A stretch of DNA of 64,000 nt from VXPQ01 sp965116435 (GTDB lineage: Bacteria; Bacteroidota; Rhodothermia; Rhodothermales; VXPQ01), in NCBI GenBank assembly GCA_965116435.1, contig OZ220686.1, positions 1-64,000 of the forward strand. Direction: 5' to 3'. The notes below the pieces were generated by a model. The model was not told the origin of the DNA. It saw only the letters and a list, made by a program, of their open reading frames with translations, and made no database searches. This document shows positions 52,449-61,606 of this stretch, piece after piece. Positions within the stretch are counted from its first letter, which is position 1, and the number at the start of each line of letters is the position of its first letter. A program made the position numbers and the translations under genes.

Positions 52449-53297
52449 GTGTACAAGAGCATTTTTCTTCGCTTGCTGACCGCCCTCGTGGGCATTCCGG
52501 CTATCGTGGCCTTGCTGTATCTGGGTCCGTGGCCGTTCGCTTTGCTGGTGCTGGCGCTGGCCCTGATATGCCAGCATGAGGTGTACCGCCTGCTGGAGGA
52601 GGGGGGGCTGCATCCGCATCGCATTCCGGGTTTGCTCATTGGCGCGCTGTTCGTGCTGCAAGCCGCCTGGCGTCCCGCGTTGTACATGGCGGCGGTCGTC
52701 GTCGTGGGGGTTGTGGCCTGCTTCCCCTTTTATTCCGGTTTGTCGGGCAAGGGCGGGGCGGCGTCCGGATCTCCAGGCACGCGGCGCCTTGGGGCTACGT
52801 TGCTGGGCATTGTATATCCGAGTACGTTGTGGGCGTTTTTGATCGAATTGCGTTTCGCAAACGGGTTGGGGATGGACGACCGGTCGGCCTTCTGGCTGAC
52901 GTTGGCGGTCTTTGTGATCGTCTGGACGGCGGATACGCTGGCGTTCGTCGCCGGGCGTCTTTTCGGGCGGCATCCGCTGGCGCCCGAAGTATCTCCCAAA
53001 AAAACATGGGCGGGCGCTATCGGCGGCGTACTCGGAGGCGTTGCGGCGGCGTTGTTGTTTCAGGCGTTGGCGTACGAGGTGACGTCTTGGGGACATATGT
53101 TGGTTCTGGGCGTAATCGGCGGGGCGCTGGGGCAGCTGGGCGACCTTGCGGCCAGTCGGCTGAAGCGGTTGGCGGGCGCCAAGGATTCCGGCTCGCTCCT
53201 GCCGGGGCATGGCGGGGTGCTGGATCGGTTCGACGCCATGCTTCCCGTAGCAGCCGCGGTCTATTTGTATCTGCGCTTTGGCGCGGGCGTGTTGTAG
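52449..53297 (+). CDS. cdsA: Phosphatidate cytidylyltransferase
   Basis: CdsA makes CDP-diacylglycerol from phosphatidate and CTP for phospholipid synthesis. The 282-residue protein, with GTG start at 52449, has multiple membrane helices. It carries the family signature: SPKKTWAGAIGGVLGG, then GALGQLGDLAASRLKRLAGA and KDSGSLLPGHGGVLDRFDA with the catalytic Asp residues. The length is normal. Confidence 0.95.
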   Translation: MYKSIFLRLLTALVGIPAIVALLYLGPWPFALLVLALALICQHEVYRLLEEGGLHPHRIPGLLIGALFVLQAAWRPALYMAAVVVVGVVACFPFYSGLSGKGGAASGSPGTRRLGATLLGIVYPSTLWAFLIELRFANGLGMDDRSAFWLTLAVFVIVWTADTLAFVAGRLFGRHPLAPEVSPKKTWAGAIGGVLGGVAAALLFQALAYEVTSWGHMLVLGVIGGALGQLGDLAASRLKRLAGAKDSGSLLPGHGGVLDRFDAMLPVAAAVYLYLRFGAGVL

Positions 53298-53385
53298 GCG
53301 ATGCGGAGCAGGCTGCCCTGCCGCTGCGCGGCGTCCGGGCGCGGGATCGGATTCCGGAACGAGACCCGCCGCCTCGTGTATTTAT

Positions 53386-53424
53386 AGGATGCACTGATCG
53401 AAGCGGACTTAATCAGAGCACCCT
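53386..53424. repeat. REP/MITE-like element, copy B (short form)
   Basis: AGGATGCACTGATC and GGACTTAATCAGAGCACCCT form inverted termini of the family found at 13481. The sequence just right of it (CCACTTGCGCTCAGCGCGTC) matches the interior of copy A. It fills the gap between cdsA and the small membrane protein gene. Confidence 0.65.
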
Positions 53425-53493
53425 ATATTTGATGAGATATTCTGATTAAAACCACTTGCGCTCAGCGCGTCACGTTCGTGGAGACAGGACATC

Positions 53494-53700
53494 ATGGGTA
53501 TTTTTTCACCGGGTTCTCGGGCAAAGCATCGCCGGTTTTCCTACGAGCCGCGATTTTACGATCCCAAAAAGGATCAGGACTTGCGCCACCGCATGCGCAT
53601 CAAGAGCCTTTCGCGGCGCAAACGGCGCAATCCGGCGGGCATCATCCTGTTTGTTATTTTGCTGGCGATGGCCTTGTTTGTGTATCTTCAGTTGGGCTGA
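53494..53700 (+). CDS. Small basic membrane protein
   Basis: The 68-residue protein has a strongly basic N-terminal half (HRRFSYEPRFYDPKKDQDLR, then IKSLSRRKRRNPAG) and a single C-terminal membrane helix (IILFVILLAMALFVYLQLG). The RRFSYEPRFYDPKKD segment looks like that of a small conserved Bacteroidota protein often found near mutL. The function is unknown. mutL follows about 65 bp downstream. Confidence 0.65.
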   Translation: MGIFSPGSRAKHRRFSYEPRFYDPKKDQDLRHRMRIKSLSRRKRRNPAGIILFVILLAMALFVYLQLG

Positions 53701-53764
53701 TCCCGTTCCTCTCGTTTGTTTTTCACATGCCGTTTTTCGTGGTCGTATGGCGCACGACGTAGCC

Positions 53765-55618
53765 ATGGATATGGAAGGGCGCATCCGCGTCATGCCGGAG
53801 GCGCTTGCCAATAAAATCGCGGCGGGCGAGGTGGTGCAACGCCCCGCCTCGGCGGTGAAGGAATTGCTGGAAAACGCCGTGGACGCCGGAGCCGGGGCCA
53901 TTACGCTGATCCTGAAAAAAGCCGGCGCGGAATTGATCCAGATCGTGGACGACGGGTGCGGCATGAGTCCAGAAGACGCCGCAGCCTGCTTTCTGCGCCA
54001 CGCCACGAGCAAGCTTTTTTCGGCGGAGGACCTGAATGGCATTCGCACCCTCGGTTTTCGGGGCGAAGCCCTTGCTTCGATCGCGGCGGTGGCGCAGGTC
54101 GAGTTGCGTACGAAACGGGCCTCGGACGCGGCGGGATGCTGCATTCGCAACGAGGGCGGACGCATGGCTGCGCCGGAGCCGTGCGCCATGTCGGACGGCA
54201 CGTCCCTGGCGGTGCGCAATCTGTTTTACAATGTGCCCGCGCGGAGGAATTTTCTCAAAACCCCGGCCACCGAACTTCGGCGCATCGTGGAGACGTTTCA
54301 GGCGCTTGCGCTGTCGCGTCCCGATATAGCCTTTACGCTGATGCACGACGATGCGGAACTGCATCGGTTGCCCGCCGAGTCCGGCTCCTCCGACGAGGCG
54401 CTTCGGGCCCGCATCGGCGCCTTGTTCGGCGCCAAGTACCCGGACATGCTTATTCCCGTAGAGGAGGCGTCGAGTTATCTGAGCGCGCACGGGTTCGTGG
54501 GGCAGCCGGAATTGCACCGGAAACATCGCAACGAGCAGTTTTTGTTCGTCAACGGGCGGACGGTCAAAAGTCGTTCGCTGGGCCATGCGATACACTCGGC
54601 GTACGAGGGGCTTCTGCCCGAAGGGACCTGGCCGTTTTTCTGCGTGTTTCTGTCGGTGGACCCGTCTCGCGTCGATGTCAACGTGCATCCGGCCAAGTCC
54701 GAGGTGCGCTTCGACGACGAGCGGGGCGTGTATGGATTTATGCATGCGGTGGCGCGGAAGGGACTTGGCGCCATGCTCTTTACGCCGTCGCTTTCCGATG
54801 CCCCCGCTTCTCCCGACGATGCGGGCCTGGACCCCTCGAAACCCTGGCTGCTGCGCTCGCCCGCCGCGGAATTCGTGGTTCCCGGATTGCCTCGTTCGTC
54901 GGACGCTTCCGGGTCCTCTGAGGCGTATCCGACCGGGGTATCCGATCGGTGGGCGTCGTATCGCCGGAACGACCCGGGTGCGGGCGAGCAATCCGACGCG
55001 TTGTATCGCGGCGCGGCGTCCTTGCCGATCCCCGATACGGACTCCGGGGATGCGGATACGCTGCTCTGGCAACTGCATGGCCGCTACATTCTTACGCAGA
55101 TCAAGTCGGGGCTGATGATTATAGACCAGCATGCCGCGCACGAACGCATCCTGTACGAGCGGGCATTGGGGTATCTTCGACACGGGCAGGGGTTGGCGCA
55201 GCAATTGCTGTTCGCCCACACCGTCGAGTTTCCTCCCGCCGATTTTGCATTGCTCAAGGAGTTGCTGCCGGACCTGAGCGCGCTGGGATTCGACATTGAT
55301 CTGTCCGAAGGCCGGACCGTCGTGGTACGGGGCGTGCCCTCGGAAATACATTCCAGGGATCAGGAGGTGTTGCTGGAAGATATTCTGGATCAGTACCGCC
55401 GCCACCCGGAGAACGTGGGGGCGAGTCGGTCGGAGCGTCTGGCGAAGAGCCTTGCGCAACGCGGAGCCATCCAGCCGGGCGCGATCCTTGCTCCTGCGGA
55501 AATGCGCGCCATCATCGACCAGCTCTTCGCCTGCGAAACGCCGTATGCGTGCCCGAGGGGCCGAGCCACGGTCATTCGCCTGCCTTTGGAGGAGTTGAAG
55601 AAGCGCTTCGGGCATTGA
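53765..55618 (+). CDS. mutL: DNA mismatch repair protein MutL, endonuclease type
   Basis: MutL couples mismatch recognition to strand incision. From the ATG at 53765 it has 617 residues; an in-frame ATG at 53747 is also possible. The GHKL ATPase has LANKIAAGEVVQRPASAVKE, LLENAVDAGA, IVDDGCGM and GFRGEALASIAAV. The C-terminal domain has the metal-binding endonuclease motif IIDQHAAHERILYERAL (DQHA-x2-E-x4-E) and ACPRGRATVIRL, so it is the nicking type found in organisms without MutH. tilS follows after 11 bp. Confidence 0.96.
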   Translation: MDMEGRIRVMPEALANKIAAGEVVQRPASAVKELLENAVDAGAGAITLILKKAGAELIQIVDDGCGMSPEDAAACFLRHATSKLFSAEDLNGIRTLGFRGEALASIAAVAQVELRTKRASDAAGCCIRNEGGRMAAPEPCAMSDGTSLAVRNLFYNVPARRNFLKTPATELRRIVETFQALALSRPDIAFTLMHDDAELHRLPAESGSSDEALRARIGALFGAKYPDMLIPVEEASSYLSAHGFVGQPELHRKHRNEQFLFVNGRTVKSRSLGHAIHSAYEGLLPEGTWPFFCVFLSVDPSRVDVNVHPAKSEVRFDDERGVYGFMHAVARKGLGAMLFTPSLSDAPASPDDAGLDPSKPWLLRSPAAEFVVPGLPRSSDASGSSEAYPTGVSDRWASYRRNDPGAGEQSDALYRGAASLPIPDTDSGDADTLLWQLHGRYILTQIKSGLMIIDQHAAHERILYERALGYLRHGQGLAQQLLFAHTVEFPPADFALLKELLPDLSALGFDIDLSEGRTVVVRGVPSEIHSRDQEVLLEDILDQYRRHPENVGASRSERLAKSLAQRGAIQPGAILAPAEMRAIIDQLFACETPYACPRGRATVIRLPLEELKKRFGH

Positions 55619-55629
55619 CGGGGCGCGGC

Positions 55630-57021
55630 ATGGATTCTTTCGAGCGACGCATCGATACGTTTCTCCGTCGGCATGCTTTGCTGGAAACCGGCGAGCCCGC
55701 GCTGGTCGGCCTGAGCGGCGGGGTGGATTCGATCGTCCTTGCGTCGGTCTTGCGTACGCTGGGCTTTCCGGTGCGCGCCGTGCATGTCAATTACCGGCTG
55801 CGCGGGGAGGCGTCGGATGCGGACGAGGCCTTTGTGCGGGCCTGGTGCGCAGAGCGGGGCATCGATCTGGTCGTGCATGTCTTTGAGGGAGCCTGGCCGT
55901 CCGGGGCGTCCGTGCAGCAGGCCGCGCGCGATATCCGGTACGCCGTTTTCGAGGAGGCGGCCGCGGCGACGTCCTGCAACAAGGTGGCGGTGGGACATCA
56001 CCGGGACGATCAGGCGGAAACCGTGCTGCTGAACCTGTTCAGAGGGTCGGGCATAGAGGGGCTGGCGGGGATGCCTGTGCGGCGGAAGATTGCTCCAGGC
56101 TCCTCTGCGGAGGTGGTGCGCCCCCTGCTGGCCGCCCGGCGGCGCGACATTGCGGCGTATGCGCGCGCCCGGGGCCTTACGTGGCGGGAAGACCCCTCGA
56201 ATGCGCTTTCCAGGTATCGCCGGGGCGCGTTGCGGGAACACATTATGCCCCTCGTCGAACAGCATTTCGGGGAGGCTGTCGTGGACAACATTGCCCGGTC
56301 GGGATTGCTTGTCCGGGACTATGTGGACGAGGCGCTGCGCGATGTCCTGAAGGCGGCGTTCGACGCTGCGTTGACCGGGGAATACGCCGTGGACGAAGCT
56401 GCCGTACGCGCTTTGCCGCCGGTCTTGCGCCGCCGCGCGTTCATTGAGGCGCTGCGTCGGTGGGCGCCCGGGTTCGAGGCGGACGCCCGCGCCGCCGAAC
56501 GCCTTGAAGGGCTTATGGCCACGCAGCCGGGGCGGCGCCTCGTATTCGGCGATACTGTGGCGTGGCGGGAGCGAGGCCGCATTGCATTTGCGCCTGCGGA
56601 ATCCGGGTCCGGGGAGGCGGGCGCCTCCGATGCTCCGAAGCATGTTTGCCTTGTTGACGAAGGGGCGGTGGCCATCCCTGGAGGGTATCTGCACGCCGAA
56701 CGCCTCGAAGCGCCTCCCGATGATCTTTCCGCGGGCGCGCCCGACGAGGCGTATCTGGACGCACGCACGGCGCCGTTTCCCTTGCGCGTGCGTCCGTGGG
56801 CTGCGGGGGACCGGTTCGCGCCGCTCGGCATGTCGCAGCGAAAGAAGGTCAGCGATTTCCTGACGGACGAGCGCGTTGCGCCGCACCGGAAACGCGGGAT
56901 TCATGTGGTGGAGTCGGGCGGACGGATCGTGTGGGTGCTTCCGCTACGAATTTCGCACGAGGCGCGCATCCGGAAAGATTCTGCGGAGACGCTCCGGCTG
57001 CGGTTTACAAAAATGGAGTAA
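55630..57021 (+). CDS. tilS: tRNA(Ile)-lysidine synthetase TilS
   Basis: TilS converts the wobble cytidine of tRNA-Ile(CAU) to lysidine, which is essential for AUA decoding. The ATG at 55630 gives 463 residues. The PP-loop LVGLSGGVDSIVLASVL binds ATP; VAVGHHRDDQAETVLLNLFR and GMPVRRK are family motifs. The C-terminal domain includes PLRVRPWAAGDRFAPLGMSQ, then KKVSDFLTDERV. The last codons (ending TKME) lie inside a 66-bp direct repeat that recurs at 58377, which suggests insertion of a foreign unit at this 3' end. Confidence 0.95.
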   Translation: MDSFERRIDTFLRRHALLETGEPALVGLSGGVDSIVLASVLRTLGFPVRAVHVNYRLRGEASDADEAFVRAWCAERGIDLVVHVFEGAWPSGASVQQAARDIRYAVFEEAAAATSCNKVAVGHHRDDQAETVLLNLFRGSGIEGLAGMPVRRKIAPGSSAEVVRPLLAARRRDIAAYARARGLTWREDPSNALSRYRRGALREHIMPLVEQHFGEAVVDNIARSGLLVRDYVDEALRDVLKAAFDAALTGEYAVDEAAVRALPPVLRRRAFIEALRRWAPGFEADARAAERLEGLMATQPGRRLVFGDTVAWRERGRIAFAPAESGSGEAGASDAPKHVCLVDEGAVAIPGGYLHAERLEAPPDDLSAGAPDEAYLDARTAPFPLRVRPWAAGDRFAPLGMSQRKKVSDFLTDERVAPHRKRGIHVVESGGRIVWVLPLRISHEARIRKDSAETLRLRFTKME

Positions 57022-57067
57022 ATAGTTGTTTTTGTAAACCCGGTCTTAAAGGAAGCGGCAGGGGCCA
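57002..57067. repeat. 66-bp direct repeat, left copy, overlapping the tilS 3' end
   Basis: GGTTTACAAAAA and TTTTTGTAAACC form a 12-bp inverted pair around the tilS stop, followed by a GGAAGCGGCAGGGGCCA tail. The copy at 58377-58442 matches at about 57 of 66 positions in the same orientation. The hairpin could be the tilS terminator. The two copies bracket only the DUF4268 gene. Confidence 0.8.
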
Positions 57068-57152
57068 TTTGGTTGATCAGGACGGAACAAGTCGGCAAGA
57101 GTACGTCTTAAACATTGACTAAATCTGTTGAATCAAACCCGAATTCTCACTG

Positions 57153-58322
57153 ATGTATAAAGTAAAAATCTCCGAAAATCGCCTTGTTCCTCTTGAAAAA
57201 AAGAGATTTTCCGATCTGAATTTTCGCGAACGAGACCATCTTCAGGAATGGATCGCTGACAGGCCGGATGTACTGGGCGAAGAACTTCTCATCGTCCAGA
57301 AGGAATTCGCCGGCTTTGAGGATACGCGCGAGCGGCTTGATTTGTTGGCGCTTGACAAGGAAGGCCGGTTGGTGGTCATAGAGAATAAACTGGACGATTC
57401 GGGCCGCGACGTCGTGTGGCAAGGCCTCAAGTATGTGGCCTATTGCTCCACCCTGAAGAAGGCGGAGATCGTCGAAATCTATCAGGACTATCTCGACCGA
57501 GGGAGCAGTGAAGAGAACGCGGCAGAGAAACTGTGCGAATTTCTGGGGATCGAGGATCTTGAGGAAAAGGTGCTGAACGCGGGCAATGATCAGCGGCTCA
57601 TTCTGGTTGCAGCCAATTTCCGAAAGGAAGTTACGGCGACCGTGCTCTGGCTGATTGGTCACGGGGTCCGGGTACAGTGCTTCCGTGTCGTGCCGTATGA
57701 TTTGGGGGAGGATGTGCTGATCGACCCGCAGCAGATTATCCCGACGCCAGAAGCGGAGGATTATATGATCAGTATAGCGGACAAGGAATCCGAAGAAAAA
57801 TCGGTCCACACCGGACAGAAGCGTCTTGAGCAGATGAGAATGGCATTCTGGACAAAAATATTGGAGGAACTCCAAACGCGAGGCGTAGCGCGGTACGCGA
57901 ACATCAGTCCGTCCAAACACTATTGGCTGTCCAGCGCCACCGGTATGTCTGGTTGTAGTTATAATCTGGTCTTTAACAAGAAGGAGGCGCGGGTGGAACT
58001 TTACCTGGATCGTTCGCAGGCTGATAATAAATGGATATTCGATCAGCTCGAACGGGAGCGAGAGGAGATTGAAGCGCGCTTTGGCGAGGAACTCCGGTGG
58101 CAACCGTTGTACGGCAAAAAAGCGACCCGAATCAGCTACTCGCACCCGTACGACGGGTTCAACGAGGAGAACTGGCCTGCGAGAATTGCGTGGTTGTGCG
58201 AGCACACCGTCAAGTTGGAAAAGGCGTTTTCCGGGCCGCTTGCCCGCCTGAATCAGGAACTGAAATCTGGCTGGGCCGCACGCGCCGATCAGGCCGCCGA
58301 CGAATCCGTACCGGACGCCTGA
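57153..58322 (+). CDS. DUF4268 protein with PD-(D/E)xK nuclease-like N-terminal domain
   Basis: This 389-residue protein has an N-terminal domain of the NucS/PD-(D/E)xK type: TRERLDLLALDKEGRLVVIE followed by NKLDDSGRDVVWQ, which gives the D...E-x-K core. The C-terminal half (about 220-375) is DUF4268, with FWTKILEELQTRG, KHYWLSSATGMSGCSYNLVF and ELYLDRSQADNKWIFDQLE. Proteins of this kind occur in defence contexts, but no activity is established. It is AT-richer than tilS and is flanked by 66-bp direct repeats, so it looks recently acquired as a single-gene cassette. Confidence 0.82.
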   Translation: MYKVKISENRLVPLEKKRFSDLNFRERDHLQEWIADRPDVLGEELLIVQKEFAGFEDTRERLDLLALDKEGRLVVIENKLDDSGRDVVWQGLKYVAYCSTLKKAEIVEIYQDYLDRGSSEENAAEKLCEFLGIEDLEEKVLNAGNDQRLILVAANFRKEVTATVLWLIGHGVRVQCFRVVPYDLGEDVLIDPQQIIPTPEAEDYMISIADKESEEKSVHTGQKRLEQMRMAFWTKILEELQTRGVARYANISPSKHYWLSSATGMSGCSYNLVFNKKEARVELYLDRSQADNKWIFDQLEREREEIEARFGEELRWQPLYGKKATRISYSHPYDGFNEENWPARIAWLCEHTVKLEKAFSGPLARLNQELKSGWAARADQAADESVPDA

Positions 58323-58376
58323 TTCCATCCTCTGCGCCGTTCTGGGTATGCCCTGGTGGGGGCGTTCCGGTTATAG

Positions 58377-58442
58377 GGTTTACAAAAGTTGAGTAAATAG
58401 TTGTTTTTGTAAACCCTGGACTAATGGAAGCGGCGGGGGCCA
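58377..58442. repeat. 66-bp direct repeat, right copy
   Basis: This is the partner of 57002-57067, with the same inverted pair (GGTTTACAAAA...TTTTTGTAAACC) and the same tail. If the left copy was brought in by the cassette, this one would be the original tilS end; the reverse is equally possible. Confidence 0.8.
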
Positions 58443-58557
58443 AAGCGGGTTTCCGGCGTTTTTTTGTGTCAGCTTGGTTATCGTGGGTTGGGTCGAGTAC
58501 CACACCCGCAAGCCGTCACCTTGTTATTCCGCGAACATCTGATCGCTCGCAGGGTGT

Positions 58558-59025
58558 TCACGCCGGTTCGCAGCTGATTGTATCCGGTTGTCCAATATGA
58601 ACGATATCCAGCGTGCCCCATTCTTGTTCGAGGTATTCCGCGACCAGGCGGCGATGGCAATGATGAGGTTTGTCCTCGCTGCATAGCAGGCATCCGTCGC
58701 GAACGATTTCCTCGGGGACTGTTTCTTCGATTCTTCGTGCTCGCATCAAGTCCATAAACCGGCTTTCGTACGTCTCCCAGCTCATTCGCTTTTTCCGGTA
58801 ATCGCTCAGGATGTCCTGCGTGGGGGCCAACTCGGGAAGGTGTGTGTATTCCATTCCGCAGAGTTCCTGAAGGAAATATGCAAGGTCGTCTTGCTTTGCA
58901 AAACCGGAAAGTTGCGAAGCATTTTTGAGCCGTACGTCGACAATGCGTTTAGCCCCCGACGCCCGCAGCAGATCGAAGAATCTCTGCGCAGACTTTTTGG
59001 TGAATCCAATGGTGTATACCTTCAT
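58558..59025 (-). CDS. DUF488 family protein (second of the pair)
   Basis: The ATG at 59025 overlaps the stop of the preceding DUF488 gene (ATGA) and gives 155 residues. It begins MKVYTIGFTKKSAQRFFDLL and has RIVDVRLKNASQLSGFAKQD, and near the end LLCSEDKPHHCHRRLVAEYL. The Cys/His segment C-x-E-x3-H-C-H-R is the DUF488 core. The family has a SLOG-like fold suggested to bind nucleotides; function unproven. It is the last gene of the dual-OB/DUF488/DUF488 operon. Confidence 0.85.
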   Translation of the reverse strand: MKVYTIGFTKKSAQRFFDLLRASGAKRIVDVRLKNASQLSGFAKQDDLAYFLQELCGMEYTHLPELAPTQDILSDYRKKRMSWETYESRFMDLMRARRIEETVPEEIVRDGCLLCSEDKPHHCHRRLVAEYLEQEWGTLDIVHIGQPDTISCEPA

Positions 59026-59672
59026 GTTGCAGGACCGATGGATTTTTTTGATGCTTGGGGAGATGGGGCTGGCGTATTGTTTTGCCAGGCGATGCGTTCG
59101 GTTTGCCGAATAATTGCTTTTGTAATGCGTTCGTCTCGACACACGAAAAGGTCTTCCTGTTGCGGATGGTCGTACAGGGCCAGCAGCCGATCCATGGCGT
59201 CGGCATGGGTCTCCAGTTCGCCAGATGCAAGAATGTGTTTGACGGAGATGCCTTGCCCCTTGAGCGCTTGGGCAACGAGTAACGTACGGTGGCACTCCAG
59301 CGGTTCTTTTTCCGAGCACATGAGTGCAACGCGGCGATGGGGCATATCCTGGATAATCCGTGCAATGCCTTTCTGGAACGGCGGGGTTTTGTTTACCAGA
59401 TCGTAGCGGACGCGGCCGTTTTCGTAACACGATGCATCGTTTGGACGTCCTCCCAATTCTTGTCCGAGGAACGCATATGCGATACCGCATGCCACGAGGC
59501 TTTTCGCCAATGTTTCGCGGTTGAACTGCGGATTGAAGCGGCTGTACGGAGAGGAACGGACATCAACCACTTCCGTTACGCCATGGCCTTGCAACAACGC
59601 CACGAACACGTCGGTTTCGTGCGTGGAGTGACCGATGGTAAGAACCGATCTGCCGGCAGCATTCTTGTTCAT
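59022..59672 (-). CDS. DUF488 family protein (first of the pair)
   Basis: The 216-residue protein begins with SVLTIGHSTHETDVFVALLQ. It has VVDVRSSPYSRFNPQFNRET, LGQELGGRP and ALMCSEKEPLECHRTLLVAQ, all DUF488 signatures. Compared with its neighbour it is longer, with a C-terminal extension of about 50 residues. It overlaps the dual-OB gene by 4 bp and the next DUF488 gene by 4 bp, so the three are translationally coupled. Confidence 0.88.
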   Translation of the reverse strand: MNKNAAGRSVLTIGHSTHETDVFVALLQGHGVTEVVDVRSSPYSRFNPQFNRETLAKSLVACGIAYAFLGQELGGRPNDASCYENGRVRYDLVNKTPPFQKGIARIIQDMPHRRVALMCSEKEPLECHRTLLVAQALKGQGISVKHILASGELETHADAMDRLLALYDHPQQEDLFVCRDERITKAIIRQTERIAWQNNTPAPSPQASKKSIGPAT

Positions 59673-60352
59673 TGGTCACCGGGAATGACGGCGGCGATGA
59701 GTTTGTAGCATGCACGGCCGTACGGTTCTCCGAGGCTTATGGTAAGAAAACATGCTCCGGTTTCATAATCGCCGTCCAGCTTCCGCAGATATTCGCGCTC
59801 GAACCCGGGATCGGTGATCCATAGCGCATATTCCTTGCCTGCATGCTCGAATCGCCCTTGTACGCGCCGCTTGTTGTTGCCGAAGGCTTCGCCCGGTTTG
59901 CATACGAGAATCCGCAGGCGAGGGATATGGATCAGCCTCAGGGAATGGTCAAGCGAAGCGGCCTTTTCCAGCAGGATATAATCGTTCAGGCCTTTCCATG
60001 TGCTGTATCCGTCGATCCAGAGCGGCGCCGTTTCGTCCAGGAGGTCGGGCAGGTCGAAGCAGGTCAATTTGCCGACCTTTTTCCAGTAATCACCCGCATC
60101 AATCAGCCAGTTTTCAGTCTGGTAGTCACTGGGCTTCGGTTCCAGCATCGGAATATCGATTACGTCAAGCACTTGGGGGTCCGATCCGTCTTCGTACTGG
60201 CGCTCGTATTCCGACACTTCTTTGTTATCCCGATCGCTGACAGGTCGGGTCCAGCGCCCTGCGCGGTTGTGTTCCCATTCCCGTCCGGCAATGCACCGTC
60301 CGTGCAGCTTCCGGGAATTCGCCAGACAAACGATGCGCTTTACGCGTTGCAT
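59669..60352 (-). CDS. Dual OB domain-containing protein
   Basis: This 227-residue protein begins with KRIVCLANSRKLHGRCIAGR, followed by EWEHNRAGRWTRPVSDRDN. Later parts include VIDIPMLEPKPSDYQTENWL and the C-terminal RILVCKPGEAFGNNKRRVQG, then YALWITDPGFE. This matches the dual-OB proteins encoded with DUF488 genes. OB folds suggest nucleic-acid or nucleotide binding. It is the first gene of a compact three-gene operon that looks like a conflict or defence module (inference). Confidence 0.75.
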   Translation of the reverse strand: MQRVKRIVCLANSRKLHGRCIAGREWEHNRAGRWTRPVSDRDNKEVSEYERQYEDGSDPQVLDVIDIPMLEPKPSDYQTENWLIDAGDYWKKVGKLTCFDLPDLLDETAPLWIDGYSTWKGLNDYILLEKAASLDHSLRLIHIPRLRILVCKPGEAFGNNKRRVQGRFEHAGKEYALWITDPGFEREYLRKLDGDYETGACFLTISLGEPYGRACYKLIAAVIPGDQ

Positions 60353-60373
60353 AGTTGGTATCGCGATTTGATT

Positions 60374-61606
60374 TTATGCCGCCGCCGGGATGATCAGGCG
60401 GAGCTCGTTTTCGCCGATCAAGTCGTATTCGGGGCGCCGCCCGGACAATTTTTCGCTTTCGCCGAGAATGATAGACACTCCGTCGCCCCTGCGGTCCATT
60501 AGGTCTTCCCGTCCCAACCCGATTGGCGCGGGACAGCGAGCCAGAAGTGATACGATTAATTCGTTTCGATTGGCTTGTCGCAAGTGCAGGCTATCGGGCG
60601 TAAGCGTATTGACCAGCGCTCCAGGGACGTACAGTTCGAGGCGATTCCCGAACATGTGTAGCCGTATGCGCGAACCCGCTATGGAATAATCCCTGTGGGC
60701 TACCGCATTAACCAGCGCTTCGAAGACGGCGCGCTCGCTGAATTGCGGGCGTTCTGCCCTCGCGATCTCCTTCGTTGCACGGATGAACATATTCCTCCGC
60801 ACGAAATGCAGCGCCTCGGCAACCTGCTCGTCGAGCGGTCCGACGATATCGCGGGCGTCCACCTGATAGTTTGCGTCGGTGCGTTCGCCGGCGTAGTGGA
60901 CCGCTTGTATGTAGGCGTGGCGCAGCCATTGCTGCGGCTTGCGCGTGCATAGCAGAACGCCGGACAAGGTAAGTCGCACTGTTCCGTCGTCGTCATCGCT
61001 TATGAGTAGAAGCCTGCGGGCAGCTTGACCCGTGACGCCTTCTTCCTCGACGAATTCGTTGCGAAGGAAACGGCGCGTCAGTTCATAGTCAAGATCGGCT
61101 GGTTTGGTGTTCGGCACGAGAAACTCGTCGAACCGTATCATGCGACTCTGACTGCGTTCCTGAAATTGCCTGGCCAGCATATCCGGCGGCATCTCGCGTT
61201 TCGAACTGCCGAGCCTGCGAAAATACCCCCTTGGGCTTTTATGCACGAACAGACTCCGGGGGATGTCCACTCGCATAACAGGCTGCGGTTGTCCATCGGG
61301 GCCCTCCATTTCCAGCCGATAAATGTCTGCTTCGAGGGGTGGCGTGATCAAATCATTGCAGATTCCCTGAATCCAGTTTTCCACAGCGTCCAGATTCTCA
61401 AGCGGAATGCCGGTTATTTCCCGGGTATTGTCGTCCACGCCAAGGACTATCGTGCCGCCCCTGGCATTGGCGAACGCGGCCAGTTCGTCGGCGAAGTCTT
61501 TCCGACTGGGTCCGACCACCTTGCGGTCTTGCAATTCGACGCGTTTGAGTTCCAGCTCCGAGTCTTCGCCCAGGCGGATGCGTCGCAGGAGCTCCTGAGT
61601 GCTCAT
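60374..61606 (-). CDS. AlbA_2 (Schlafen-like) ATP-binding protein
   Basis: This 410-residue protein has an N-terminal AlbA_2 domain: SELELKRVELQDRKVVGPSR, then DFADELAAFANARGGTIVLG and VDDNTREITGI. A C-terminal region (about 270-400) has FEALVNAVAHRDYSIAGSRI and PGALVNTLTPDSL, typical of the HATPase-like domain of these putative regulators. Related proteins are annotated as transcriptional regulators or RNA-binding proteins; some sit in defence islands. It is complete and lies 21 bp upstream of the dual-OB gene on the same strand, so it may belong to the same transcript. Confidence 0.85.
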   Translation of the reverse strand: MSTQELLRRIRLGEDSELELKRVELQDRKVVGPSRKDFADELAAFANARGGTIVLGVDDNTREITGIPLENLDAVENWIQGICNDLITPPLEADIYRLEMEGPDGQPQPVMRVDIPRSLFVHKSPRGYFRRLGSSKREMPPDMLARQFQERSQSRMIRFDEFLVPNTKPADLDYELTRRFLRNEFVEEEGVTGQAARRLLLISDDDDGTVRLTLSGVLLCTRKPQQWLRHAYIQAVHYAGERTDANYQVDARDIVGPLDEQVAEALHFVRRNMFIRATKEIARAERPQFSERAVFEALVNAVAHRDYSIAGSRIRLHMFGNRLELYVPGALVNTLTPDSLHLRQANRNELIVSLLARCPAPIGLGREDLMDRRGDGVSIILGESEKLSGRRPEYDLIGENELRLIIPAAA

